Shown here piece after piece: positions 26,849-35,961 of a stretch of DNA of 64,000 nt. Below the pieces are notes generated by a model, which saw nothing but the letters and a program-made list of their open reading frames with translations, was not told where the DNA came from and did no database searches. Where the stretch lies: the NCBI GenBank assembly GCA_947313885.1, contig CAMZNU010000012.1, positions 1 to 64,000 of the forward strand, read 5' to 3'. Position numbers and translations under genes: made by a program. Numbering within the stretch: the stretch's first letter is position 1; each line of letters starts with the position of its first letter. Source of the DNA: an uncultured Clostridia bacterium. GTDB taxonomy: Bacteria > Bacillota > Clostridia > Lachnospirales > CAMZNU01.

Positions 26849-28109
26849 AACTATAATTGATAAAAAAAAGAAATATATGTTTCCGAATTTAAAAATGCAT
26901 TTTTATGATGATCCACCTGTTTTTGTAAGAGGAGATATGCAATATTTATTTGATGGTGATGGTAAGAAATATACGGATTTTTTTGCAGGAGTTTCTGTAA
27001 TGATATGTGGTCATAGTAATAAAGAAATTTTAACTAAGACTATAGAACAGTTAAAAAGACTACAGCATACGACTATAATATATTTAGATGAAAACATTGT
27101 TAGACTAGCGGAAAAGCTTGCTAATATTATGCCAGGGGACATAGATAAAACTTTTTTCTGTGCATCAGGATCGGAAGCTAATGAAGGTGCTTTTTTGCTT
27201 TCTAAGATTTATACAAAAAAAAGTAAGTTTATAACATTAGAAAATGCATTACATGGCAAAACTTATTTAACATTAGGAGCTACAACAATTAAAATGTGGG
27301 ACATTGACCCACATCCTACAGATTTATTTTATGTAGCAAAAGGTTTTTACAATCCAAACGAGACTTTAGAGGAAAGTGCTAAGCAATCAATAGAATCTGT
27401 TAGAGAAATACTTAAAAATAATGATGATATTGCAAGTATGATAGTAGAGCCTATACAAGGAAACGGTGGAATATTAACACCACCTATTTGGTATTTTAAA
27501 AAATTAAAGAAAGTTTTAGAAGAATATGACGTGTTATTAATTGCCGACGAGGTACAAACAGGGTACGGAAGAACGGGTAAGATGTTTGGAATGGATAATT
27601 TTGATATTGTACCAGATATATTAGTTACGGCAAAAGCATTAAGTGGGGGAATACCTATAGCAACATTTTCCACTACCGCTAAAATTGCTAAACATTTCAA
27701 TAAGCCATCGGCATCAACTTTTGGGGGTACACCAGTTAGTTGTGCAAACTCTTTAGCTGTATTAGAATATGTAGAAAATAATAGACTAGTTGAAAAATCA
27801 AAAGAGTTAGGTAATTACTTAATAGATAAGCTAAAACAAATTAATAGTGACATAATTAAAGAAGTGAGAGGAATAGGGCTAATGATAGGAGTTGAGTTGG
27901 AGTGTAAGAATAGCCCAGAAGTACTAAATGTTATATTAGAAGATATGAAAAACAAAGGATTTATTTTAGGGAAATGTGGAGTTAATAGAAATGTAATAGC
28001 ATTACAACCACCACTAGTCATAACAACTTACGATATTGATAATATGATATTAGAACTCGAAAACACAATTTGCAAGATACAAGGAGGGTTAATTGAAAAA
28101 AATAGATAA
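26826..28109 (+). CDS. class III aminotransferase (AGXT2-like)
   Basis: A 427-aa PLP-dependent aminotransferase. The PLP lysine is Lys270 in TAKALSGG. Other family marks are FFAGVSVMICGHSN, FCASGSEANE and ADEVQTGYGRTG. The closest type by eye is alanine-glyoxylate or beta-amino acid:pyruvate aminotransferase. Its amino donor is probably an amino acid released by the peptidases encoded upstream. Several in-frame ATG/GTG codons cluster at 26826-26838 inside the end of the U32 gene, so the start may be off by a few codons. Confidence 0.85.
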   Translation: MVMMMKNKTIIDKKKKYMFPNLKMHFYDDPPVFVRGDMQYLFDGDGKKYTDFFAGVSVMICGHSNKEILTKTIEQLKRLQHTTIIYLDENIVRLAEKLANIMPGDIDKTFFCASGSEANEGAFLLSKIYTKKSKFITLENALHGKTYLTLGATTIKMWDIDPHPTDLFYVAKGFYNPNETLEESAKQSIESVREILKNNDDIASMIVEPIQGNGGILTPPIWYFKKLKKVLEEYDVLLIADEVQTGYGRTGKMFGMDNFDIVPDILVTAKALSGGIPIATFSTTAKIAKHFNKPSASTFGGTPVSCANSLAVLEYVENNRLVEKSKELGNYLIDKLKQINSDIIKEVRGIGLMIGVELECKNSPEVLNVILEDMKNKGFILGKCGVNRNVIALQPPLVITTYDIDNMILELENTICKIQGGLIEKNR

Positions 28110-28944
28110 AAGTACTCATATAGAAGACAATTTTAATTTTAAAGTGAAAACAAATCCAGAGAAAAAGAATAAAATATCTACGCTAATTTTAATAGTAAAT
28201 ATAATGATTACCCTCATTTCGTTGACAGTAATAGGAATATACGCCTATCGATCTTTTGGGGAAAATAGCAACAAAGGCGATGTAGAATACATTGATGGTA
28301 AAGGCGATGATGATAATGATAATGTTGAGAAAAATTCTAAAAAAGATGTAAGCATTATTATAGACGAGTCAAAAAGAAGAGAAGAGATACTGGATACACA
28401 AAAGTTATACAACAACGATGATATAGTTGGATTTATTCAAGTAGGTAAAAGTATGGAATCTTTATTTTACACGCAAACTTCAAATAATTATTTCTATTTA
28501 GATCATGGGCTTGATAAAAGTAGCAATGAAAATGGAACTTTAATATTAGATACTAGAAATGATATAACTAAGGATAATTATAATACTATTATTTATGGAA
28601 AAGGTAAAGGTTCTAGCAGTTTAAAAGATATAGAAAAATATGCAGATGAAGATATTTTTAATAGTAATAGAACGATATATACTAAAGATCTATATAATGA
28701 TTACGAGTGGGAGGTATTTTCTTTTTACGAGACATCAGAAGATTTCGGATATATACAAGTTGAATTTAAAACAGAAGAAGACTTTTACATCACATTACAA
28801 AGCTTTAAAAATAAATCAAGGCATATTACAGAAAGAGAATTAAAAGAAGGCGACAGAATTTTAACTATAACAGCACCGAGCAATGAATCAGAAACAGTAT
28901 ACGTGTTGCATAGTGTTTTAATTAAAAAAAACACTTTAGACTAA
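28093..28944 (+). CDS. sortase B-like membrane protein lacking the catalytic residues
   Basis: The 283-aa product has an N-terminal cytoplasmic stretch, one transmembrane helix (about 29-52), a low-complexity Asp-rich linker (about 65-80) and a sortase-like domain (about 100-283). Sortase B landmarks are present: DDIVGFIQVGKS, NNYFYLDHGLD, GTLILDTRND and NYNTIIYG. The catalytic His expected after IIYG is replaced by Lys170, the Cys of the TLxTC strand by Ala261 (ILTITAPS), and no Arg is seen in the last strand. It should therefore be a non-enzymatic sortase fold. TTG 28093 follows GGAGGG and overlaps the aminotransferase gene by 17 nt. Confidence 0.7.
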   Translation: MKKIDKSTHIEDNFNFKVKTNPEKKNKISTLILIVNIMITLISLTVIGIYAYRSFGENSNKGDVEYIDGKGDDDNDNVEKNSKKDVSIIIDESKRREEILDTQKLYNNDDIVGFIQVGKSMESLFYTQTSNNYFYLDHGLDKSSNENGTLILDTRNDITKDNYNTIIYGKGKGSSSLKDIEKYADEDIFNSNRTIYTKDLYNDYEWEVFSFYETSEDFGYIQVEFKTEEDFYITLQSFKNKSRHITERELKEGDRILTITAPSNESETVYVLHSVLIKKNTLD

Positions 28945-29004
28945 AATAGCAAGATAAAAGCATGAACTATTAGTAGTTTGTGTTTTTATTTTGCTATTTT
29001 TAAA
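28943..29004 (+). terminator. terminator after the peptidase operon
   Basis: A long imperfect hairpin runs from AAAATAGCAAGATAAAAGCA (starting about 28943, within the stop codon) to the complementary AGTTTGTGTTTTTATTTTGCTATTTTT ending near 29001. It finishes in a T run and separates the peptidase operon from comEA. Confidence 0.75.
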
Positions 29005-29069
29005 ATAGTATTTTATATAGATTAATGATGAAAAAAGCAGTATAATCATGTTAAGAGTACAAAAGAGAG

Positions 29070-29660
29070 GTGAGTCAAATCAAAACTAAAAAGATTTTTA
29101 TTGCATGTTCAGTAGTCTTAGTAAGCGGTATATTATTTGTAGTTAATAGAGAATCGGTAGGATTAAAATTATTATATGAAGAAGTAGATTTAGAAAGGGA
29201 AGAGATCGTAGAGAAAGTAATAGTTAATATTTCAGGAGAAATAAATAAAGCGGGTGTTTATAGCGTGGACACGAAGCACAGAATAATAGACGTTATAAAT
29301 ATAGCTGGAGGAATTACTGATAATGGGACGACAGAGAATATAAATTTAGCAGATTTTGTTTACGATACGCAACATATAATAATAAGAAATTTTAAGTCAT
29401 TAAATGTCGAAGATGAAATTTTCGATATAAACAAAGATAAAAAAGAGGAGAATAATAAAAAAGTTAATATAAATACAAATAACATAGATGAGTTAAAAAC
29501 TTTAAATGGTATAGGAGACACTATCGCTAGAAATATTATAGAGTATCGTAAAAAGAATGGTAATTTTAAAGAAATAGAAGAATTACAAAGAGTTCCTAGA
29601 GTAGGAGTTAAGACATTTAAAAAAATAAGAGATAGCATAGTTGTTAATAATGGAGGTTAA
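29070..29660 (+). CDS. comEA: competence protein ComEA (SLBB + helix-hairpin-helix)
   Basis: The 196-aa membrane-anchored DNA receptor of the competence system. The layout is a transmembrane helix (about 9-27), an SLBB-like domain (VNISGEINKAGVYSV, about 47-105), a charged linker rich in Asp/Lys and a C-terminal double helix-hairpin-helix (KVNINTNNIDEL, LNGIGDTIARNII, VPRVGVKTFKKI; about 128-194). The frame has only a GTG (29070), which sits within the ribosome site AGAGAGGTGA. Initiation at a non-ATG codon nearby is possible. comEC lies four genes downstream. Confidence 0.85.
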   Translation: MSQIKTKKIFIACSVVLVSGILFVVNRESVGLKLLYEEVDLEREEIVEKVIVNISGEINKAGVYSVDTKHRIIDVINIAGGITDNGTTENINLADFVYDTQHIIIRNFKSLNVEDEIFDINKDKKEENNKKVNINTNNIDELKTLNGIGDTIARNIIEYRKKNGNFKEIEELQRVPRVGVKTFKKIRDSIVVNNGG

Positions 29661-29661
29661 G

Positions 29662-30354
29662 GTGAAATACAAAATACTAGCAGTAGATGATGAAAAACTG
29701 ATCTTAAAAGGAATAAAATTTAGCTTAGAACAGGATGGAATGGATGTTGATGTCGCTTATGATGGAGAAGAAGCGTGTAACTTAGCAGATGAAAATAAAT
29801 ATGATTTAATAGTATTAGATATCATGTTACCATTTAAAAATGGATTTGAAGTTTGTCAACATATAAGGGCAAAAAGCAACACACCAATAATTATGCTTAC
29901 AGCCAAAAACGATGATATGGATAAAATATTGGGATTAGAATTTGGTGCAGATGATTACTTAACAAAACCATTCAATATCCTTGAACTAAAGGCTAGAGTG
30001 AAAGCTATATTAAGGCGTAGCACAATGATTCACAATGAAGAAAAAGCAGTTACAGATGAAATTGTAGTGAAGGATATAAGGTTAAATCTAAAGTCAAATA
30101 GAGTATATTTAAAAAATATAGAAATTAAGCTGACTATAATAGAATATAATATTTTAAAACTATTTTTGACTAACAAGGAAAAAATTTTTACGAGAAATGA
30201 TGTATATGAATCTATATGGAAACACAGTGAAAGAAAATGTGACACAAGAACAATAGATGTACATATAAGAAGATTGCGAGAAAAAATTGAAGAAAGTCCA
30301 AGTTTGCCGAAATATATAAAAACAAAATGGGGGGTAGGTTATTACCTTGGATAG
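29662..30354 (+). CDS. OmpR/PhoB family response regulator
   Basis: A 230-aa two-component regulator. The receiver domain (about 1-118) has the acidic pair in LAVDDEK, the phospho-acceptor Asp53 in LDIMLPF, and the switch residues in MLTAKND and LTKPF. A winged-helix DNA-binding domain follows (about 135-230) with RTIDVHIRRLREKI and KTKWGVGYYL. The start is GTG 29662, which follows TGGAGG; the upstream in-frame codons lie within comEA. It is encoded with its kinase, which starts 8 nt before its stop. The signal and targets are unknown. Confidence 0.92.
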   Translation: MKYKILAVDDEKLILKGIKFSLEQDGMDVDVAYDGEEACNLADENKYDLIVLDIMLPFKNGFEVCQHIRAKSNTPIIMLTAKNDDMDKILGLEFGADDYLTKPFNILELKARVKAILRRSTMIHNEEKAVTDEIVVKDIRLNLKSNRVYLKNIEIKLTIIEYNILKLFLTNKEKIFTRNDVYESIWKHSERKCDTRTIDVHIRRLREKIEESPSLPKYIKTKWGVGYYLG

Positions 30355-31768
30355 AATAAAGTTATCATTAAAATCAAAGTTAGTCATATCATATTTATTG
30401 ATAGCACTTATTCCCATGATGCTAATTATTCGAACTTTTCGAAACAAAACGGAATATTTTTTTGAAAATGAGCGAAAAAACTTATTATTAAATGAAGCAA
30501 TCATACTTGCAAACAATATAAGCAAAGTTGAATATTTAAACTTTAGTGATTTTGATGGACTAACTAAGTACGTAAATAGTAGATCATCATTAAATCAACA
30601 AAGAATAATAATTCTAAATGCGGATGCAGTAGTAATAGCTGATTCTAATGACACAACAGTGGGTAAAACTCTAATTTCAAAAGAAATAATAAATGCTTTA
30701 GAGAATATTAATGATGCCACGTATAAAAGTAAGGAAAATGCAATATATGCAACATCAACGATAATAGATAATAGTACAGATAAGGGAGTTGGAGTAGTTT
30801 TAGTTGTATCTAGCACTGAGGATTTAGGGTATTTATTGAAAGAAATCACTAAAAGTGTGTATTATAATGCTGTTTTAATAGGGGCATGTGTAGTTGTAAT
30901 AATTATGCTCATATCTAAGTGGATTAATTCACCTTTAAAATTTATAACACCTGTTATAGAAAGAATATCAAAAGGTGATTTTACGGCAAGAATTGAATCT
31001 CATGAAAATCAAGAATTTCAAGTATTAATAGAAACATTTAATGATATGGTAGATAAAATTGAAAAAATTGAAAAGGCACGTGATGAATTCGTATCAAATG
31101 TATCTCATGAAATAAAAACACCGTTAAGTTCTATAAAGGTACTAAGCGAATCATTATTAATAGAAGAGGTAGTTGATACGGATGTATATCGTGAATTTTT
31201 AGGTGATATAGTGTCAGAAACAGATAGACTAACAGTAATAGTGAATGATCTTATGAACTTAGTTAAGCTAGATCAAGGAGAGATAGCACTAAATATTAAG
31301 AAAACAGATATAAATATGTTAATTTTAAATATAATAAAAAGATTAAAACCAATTTCAGCAAATAAAGATATTGAAATAGAGTATACGGAAGTAAATGATA
31401 TAGAAGCAGAAATTGATGAAATAAAAATTGATTTAGCGATAGGAAATGTAGTAAACAATGCAATAAAATACACAGTTAATCATGGTATTGTAAAAATAAG
31501 CCTAGAAAAAAAAGGCAGTATGATAGTGATAGATATTCGTGATACAGGTGTTGGGATGGAAAACGAGGAGCTTGACCATATATTTAAAAGATTTTATAGA
31601 GTGGATAAGATGCGTGGTAGAGAAACAGGAGGAACAGGGTTAGGGTTAGCTATAATGTACTCGTCTATTATGCTACATGGTGGAGAAGTCCATGTGCAAA
31701 GTGAAGTTGGTGTAGGCAGTACGTTTACAGTAAGCATACCAATGCTGTATAAAGGCGGTGAATTGTAG
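30347..31768 (+). CDS. sensor histidine kinase
   Basis: A 473-aa membrane kinase, partner of the preceding regulator. Two transmembrane helices (about 12-30 and 168-190) enclose an extracytoplasmic sensor domain of about 140 residues. A HAMP domain (about 190-240), a HisKA domain with phospho-His254 in NVSHEIKTPLS and an ATPase domain with NAIKYT, DTGVGM and GGTGLGLA follow. The start is TTG 30347 after a GGGGGTAGG site, overlapping the regulator by 8 nt. It ends directly before the GTG start of the next gene. Confidence 0.92.
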   Translation: MDRIKLSLKSKLVISYLLIALIPMMLIIRTFRNKTEYFFENERKNLLLNEAIILANNISKVEYLNFSDFDGLTKYVNSRSSLNQQRIIILNADAVVIADSNDTTVGKTLISKEIINALENINDATYKSKENAIYATSTIIDNSTDKGVGVVLVVSSTEDLGYLLKEITKSVYYNAVLIGACVVVIIMLISKWINSPLKFITPVIERISKGDFTARIESHENQEFQVLIETFNDMVDKIEKIEKARDEFVSNVSHEIKTPLSSIKVLSESLLIEEVVDTDVYREFLGDIVSETDRLTVIVNDLMNLVKLDQGEIALNIKKTDINMLILNIIKRLKPISANKDIEIEYTEVNDIEAEIDEIKIDLAIGNVVNNAIKYTVNHGIVKISLEKKGSMIVIDIRDTGVGMENEELDHIFKRFYRVDKMRGRETGGTGLGLAIMYSSIMLHGGEVHVQSEVGVGSTFTVSIPMLYKGGEL

Positions 31769-32683
31769 GTGAAAAAAAACAGAACGAATAAAAGGATAAT
31801 AATAGGGGTAATAGTAATTCTAAGTATATTGATTTATAAAAATAGAATGAATAATATTGACTTTGAAAAAAAAGACATATATATGATAGATGTAAGTAAA
31901 AAAACTTTAATAAACAAAAAAATAAAAATTAACGACAAGATGAATAGGGAGGAAAAAATAGAATATATTTTTAATAACTTGGAGAAAGACACTAGTATCG
32001 CAATAAAAAGTATTATACCGAAAAGTATTATATATACGTATGAGATAGATGAAGATGGCTTGCAATTTAATATAAATGGCGATATAACAAATGTTGAAAA
32101 TATGTATTTAAAAGGTGGGCTAGTCAATACCTTTGTTGGATATGAAAGTATTAAAAAAGTAGAAGTGTATTATAGCAATGAAATAGATAATAATTTGAAC
32201 TACAAATTAGAGGAAATAGATAAAAGTAATCTTATTTTAAATCCTATTATATCTCCTAATAAAATAGTTACTAGAAATATACATTTATACTTTCCTATTG
32301 TTAATGAGAATGGAATAAAAAAAATAGTACGTTCAATTAATTATAACGAAAATAAAATAATAGAGAGATCTATAATAGAGCAGATTGTAGATGGGACAAA
32401 AAAAGAAAAATTGGAATCATATATACCTATTGATACAAAAGTATTAAGCGTTAAAACAGAAAATGGAATTTGCTTTGTAGATTTTGACAAAAGATTTATA
32501 GATGGACATATTAAAGATGTTTTCAAGGAAAAAAAAACAATATATTCTGTAGTGAATTCATTAACAGAATCAAGAAATGTTAAAAAGGTGCAAATATTAA
32601 TAGAGTCAAAAAAATATACAGAAACATTTGGCGGAGTAGATTTATCAAAGCCGATAAGGCGATATGAATATATAGTAAAGTAG
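31769..32683 (+). CDS. GerMN-domain membrane-anchored protein
   Basis: A 304-aa protein with an N-terminal transmembrane anchor (about 9-24, no lipobox Cys) and two GerMN-type domains. The second ends in the recognisable QILIESKKYTETFGG with DLSKPI. GerMN domains occur in the spore germination protein GerM and in lipoproteins encoded near two-component systems (for example LpqB with MtrAB in actinobacteria). The adjacency to the kinase gene suggests that it modulates the sensor, which is inference. GTG 31769 immediately follows the kinase stop. Confidence 0.8.
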   Translation: MKKNRTNKRIIIGVIVILSILIYKNRMNNIDFEKKDIYMIDVSKKTLINKKIKINDKMNREEKIEYIFNNLEKDTSIAIKSIIPKSIIYTYEIDEDGLQFNINGDITNVENMYLKGGLVNTFVGYESIKKVEVYYSNEIDNNLNYKLEEIDKSNLILNPIISPNKIVTRNIHLYFPIVNENGIKKIVRSINYNENKIIERSIIEQIVDGTKKEKLESYIPIDTKVLSVKTENGICFVDFDKRFIDGHIKDVFKEKKTIYSVVNSLTESRNVKKVQILIESKKYTETFGGVDLSKPIRRYEYIVK

Positions 32684-32689
32684 GTTTAT

Positions 32690-34954
32690 ATGGAAAGAGA
32701 ATTTATGAAAAGACCGATAATAATAGTAGCTATATGCTATATAATTGGGATAATTAGCGTATATGAAGAAAAAATATTTATAGGACTTACTTTAATGATA
32801 ACGATGTTTATCTATTTATACAAAAAGTACAACCCTAAAAAAATGTTTTTTATTTTTTTCATATTATGTTATTTTTTCGGTGCAGTTAGAATGGCGGAAT
32901 CTATAAAAATAAATAATAAAAAAAATATGAATACAGTAACAGAAGAGGTCGAAGTAGAAGGGTTACTATATTATAAAAGTGAAACAACAAAAGGAAGTTC
33001 TAAATTACAACTAAAAAATATAACTATAGATGGACTTAAAAAAAAGGGTAAGTTAGTAGCATATAGCAAAAAAGCTAATATACAAATTGGCGACGAGATA
33101 AAATTATACGGCACTATAGAAAACCCTAAAGAGCCAACAAACTTTGGTGGATACGATGAATATATTTATTATAAAAGTCGTAAAATTGACTACAAAATGT
33201 TTGTAAATGATATAGACGTTATAAAAGAAAGTAAGTCTATACTACCTACTATACGAAGTAAATTTAGAAATAACATAGACGATACTTTTTATTTAGGAAA
33301 GGGCGACATTGTTAAAGCTATGGTTTTAGGAGACGATAGTTTTTTATCAGATAACACTAAAGAGTTATATCGCAATTCTGGAATATACCACATTTTAATA
33401 ATATCTGGATTACACATAGGTATAATATTTCAATCTCTTAATTTTGTATTCTCAAAGTTTAAAATATTAAAAAATAAAACGTTCATAATTATTATAGTTA
33501 TTATATTTTATAGTTACTTAACGGGAAATAGTTTATCAACGGTACGTGCTGTATTAATGATGTCTATTTTCTCCTTAGCCCCATATTTTAAAAAATATGG
33601 GGATTCATTAAGTGGATTATTCCTAACTATTATAATTTTATTAATTTATGAACCTATTATGATATTTGATGTAGGTTTTTTATATTCATTTTCGGCAGTG
33701 GGAGGTATATTGACGTTAAATAAACCTATATATACGTTAATGTTTTATATAAACTTAAAGTTGAATAATATTTTTAAATTATTAGAGCATAAAATTATAT
33801 ATGAGAAGTTAGCTTTTTTAATATCAATACAGGTAAGTACATTACCTGTATCATTGTACTTTTTTTATAATTACTATACATATGGAATAATAGCTAATTT
33901 AATGATAATGCCGTTTACATATATAGTAGTAGTGCTATCTTTTGTTTCAATGGTACTCGGCGGTATTTTACCAATTATAAAATTTACATTAATGCCTACG
34001 GTATTTTTAATATTAGAATTTTTTGAATTAGTTAGCGAAATGGTTTCTACTTTACCATACTTTAAAATATTAATAGGAAGACCAAATATTATATTTATAA
34101 TATTGTATTTTTATATGATATTTGTAGTTATCAATTTTAAAAAATCCAATATTGTTAAAAATCTAATAGGTGCGTTTGCAATAATTATAGCTGTTAGTTT
34201 TAATAACAAAATGGAAGTTGTTTTTTTAGATGTAGGTCAAGGTGACAGCATTGTAATTAATTATAAGGGTAAGGTTATAGTAATAGATGGCGGTATTAAT
34301 GATAGAGTGTTAAAAAATTATTTAGATTATAAGGGAATTAGTAAAATAGATGCTGTAATTGGAACACATACAGATAAAGATCATGTCGGTGGCTTAATAG
34401 ATCTAATAGATAAAAAAAATATAATTAGATTTATGTTGCCAAATATTGACTACGACGAAGATGATAAAAACTATATACGATTAAGAGAAAAGTTAACATA
34501 TAAGGATATTGATATTGATTACTTGCAAAGTGGTATGCAAATAACTGTAGACGATTGCATAATATCCGTTTTAAATCCTACAAGAAAAATATATGGGAAT
34601 AAAAATAACGGTTCAGTAGTGTTGCAAGTAAATTATAAAGATGTATCATTTTTACTAACAGGTGATATAGGGAGTGAGGAAAAGGAGCTAATAGATTTAT
34701 ATAATCTTAGAAGCAACATTTTAAAATTAGGACATCATGGTTCTAAAACATCTAGCTCAGATATATTTTTAAAAGCAGTAAACCCAAGCGTAGGAATAGT
34801 AAGCAGTAAAAAAAATAATATGTATGGTCATCCAAGTAAAGAGGTTGTAGAAAATTTAAATATAAATAATATTGAAATGCTACAAACAAGCGAGTCAGGT
34901 GATATAAAGTTTATAACAGATGGTAAAAGAATGTTCTTAAAAACAGTTAGGTGA
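32690..34954 (+). CDS. comEC: DNA internalization protein ComEC/Rec2
   Basis: The 754-aa channel protein for uptake of single-stranded DNA. An N-terminal DUF4131/OB region (about 25-180) is followed by the multi-helix Competence domain, which begins near GIYHILIISGLHIG (about 225), and a C-terminal metallo-beta-lactamase-like domain. That domain carries HTDKDHVGG (about 565), LLTGDIG and LGHHGSKTSSS and is probably the nuclease for the non-transported strand. All three regions are complete. ATG 32705 is an alternative start to 32690. Confidence 0.93.
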   Translation: MEREFMKRPIIIVAICYIIGIISVYEEKIFIGLTLMITMFIYLYKKYNPKKMFFIFFILCYFFGAVRMAESIKINNKKNMNTVTEEVEVEGLLYYKSETTKGSSKLQLKNITIDGLKKKGKLVAYSKKANIQIGDEIKLYGTIENPKEPTNFGGYDEYIYYKSRKIDYKMFVNDIDVIKESKSILPTIRSKFRNNIDDTFYLGKGDIVKAMVLGDDSFLSDNTKELYRNSGIYHILIISGLHIGIIFQSLNFVFSKFKILKNKTFIIIIVIIFYSYLTGNSLSTVRAVLMMSIFSLAPYFKKYGDSLSGLFLTIIILLIYEPIMIFDVGFLYSFSAVGGILTLNKPIYTLMFYINLKLNNIFKLLEHKIIYEKLAFLISIQVSTLPVSLYFFYNYYTYGIIANLMIMPFTYIVVVLSFVSMVLGGILPIIKFTLMPTVFLILEFFELVSEMVSTLPYFKILIGRPNIIFIILYFYMIFVVINFKKSNIVKNLIGAFAIIIAVSFNNKMEVVFLDVGQGDSIVINYKGKVIVIDGGINDRVLKNYLDYKGISKIDAVIGTHTDKDHVGGLIDLIDKKNIIRFMLPNIDYDEDDKNYIRLREKLTYKDIDIDYLQSGMQITVDDCIISVLNPTRKIYGNKNNGSVVLQVNYKDVSFLLTGDIGSEEKELIDLYNLRSNILKLGHHGSKTSSSDIFLKAVNPSVGIVSSKKNNMYGHPSKEVVENLNINNIEMLQTSESGDIKFITDGKRMFLKTVR

Positions 34955-34959
34955 TAATT

Positions 34960-35955
34960 ATGAATATTAAAGAGTTAAAAAGTAAAATTCAAAAAAAAGA
35001 ATATGAAAATGTATATTTGTTTTATGGTGAAGAAAATTATTTGAAAAATAAATATTTAGAGAATATAAAAAATAATATATATCCAGAAAAAGATATTATG
35101 AACGTAGATGAGTTTATAGGGGATAAAGTTAGAGTTGAAGATATATTAGATGCAATAAGTACATTACCTATATTTAGCGATTATAGATTAGTAGTAGTTA
35201 AAAATAGTAAGTTGTTTAGAAAGGAACGAAAACTAGACAATGATAAACTATTTGAAAATTTTAACGAGTTAAGCGATATGACTATTTTAATATTTATTGA
35301 AGAGGAGATAGATAAAAGAAATAGATTATATAAATTAATATCAAAAAAAGGTGAATCTGTAGAGTTTAAAAAACCAAAAGAGCATGATATGGTTAATTGG
35401 ATCGATAATATGTTAAAAAAAGAAAATATCATATGTAGAAAAGATAATATTATAGAAATTTTAAGTTTAATAGATGGTGGGATGTATGTGATAGAACAAG
35501 AGATAAATAAATTGATTGAATATGTTGGAAAAGGAAATGAAATAAAAAAAGATGATATAGATAGTATCGTAACGAAATCTTTAGATGTGAATATATTTGA
35601 GTTAGTAGATAATATAGGAAGAAAAAACGTATCATCAGCGATAACAATATATAACAATATGATTTTAATAAAAGAACCACCTATTAAAATTTTAATAATG
35701 ATTTCAAGACAGATGAAAATATTACTACAATGTAAATATTTAATAGAAAAACGTGAAAATAATAAAGATATTGCAAATATAATAGGGGTAAGTAGTTATT
35801 TTATAAATAGATATATAAAACAAAGTAGTAACTTTAGTAAATTAGAATTGTATAACATATTAAAGAAGTGTTTAGAAGTAGATGAAAATATAAAGACGGG
35901 TATAATTAACGATGTATTAGGTGTGGAAATATTAATTTTAGAGTGCATGAGGTAG
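34960..35955 (+). CDS. holA: DNA polymerase III subunit delta
   Basis: The 331-aa clamp-loader subunit that opens the sliding clamp. The N-terminal part has the family stretch YLFYGEENYLKNKYL (about 16-30), followed by the AAA+-like fold without a Walker A motif and a C-terminal collar domain. comEC-holA adjacency is common in Firmicutes. An in-frame GTG 34951 overlaps the comEC stop, but ATG 34960 follows TAGGTGA and was chosen. Confidence 0.9.
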   Translation: MNIKELKSKIQKKEYENVYLFYGEENYLKNKYLENIKNNIYPEKDIMNVDEFIGDKVRVEDILDAISTLPIFSDYRLVVVKNSKLFRKERKLDNDKLFENFNELSDMTILIFIEEEIDKRNRLYKLISKKGESVEFKKPKEHDMVNWIDNMLKKENIICRKDNIIEILSLIDGGMYVIEQEINKLIEYVGKGNEIKKDDIDSIVTKSLDVNIFELVDNIGRKNVSSAITIYNNMILIKEPPIKILIMISRQMKILLQCKYLIEKRENNKDIANIIGVSSYFINRYIKQSSNFSKLELYNILKKCLEVDENIKTGIINDVLGVEILILECMR

Positions 35956-35961
35956 ATTTAT

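Noticed and set aside
28640-28843. 67-residue open frame on the plus strand
   Set aside because: It is an alternative frame inside the sortase-like gene, which has an intact and recognisable product.
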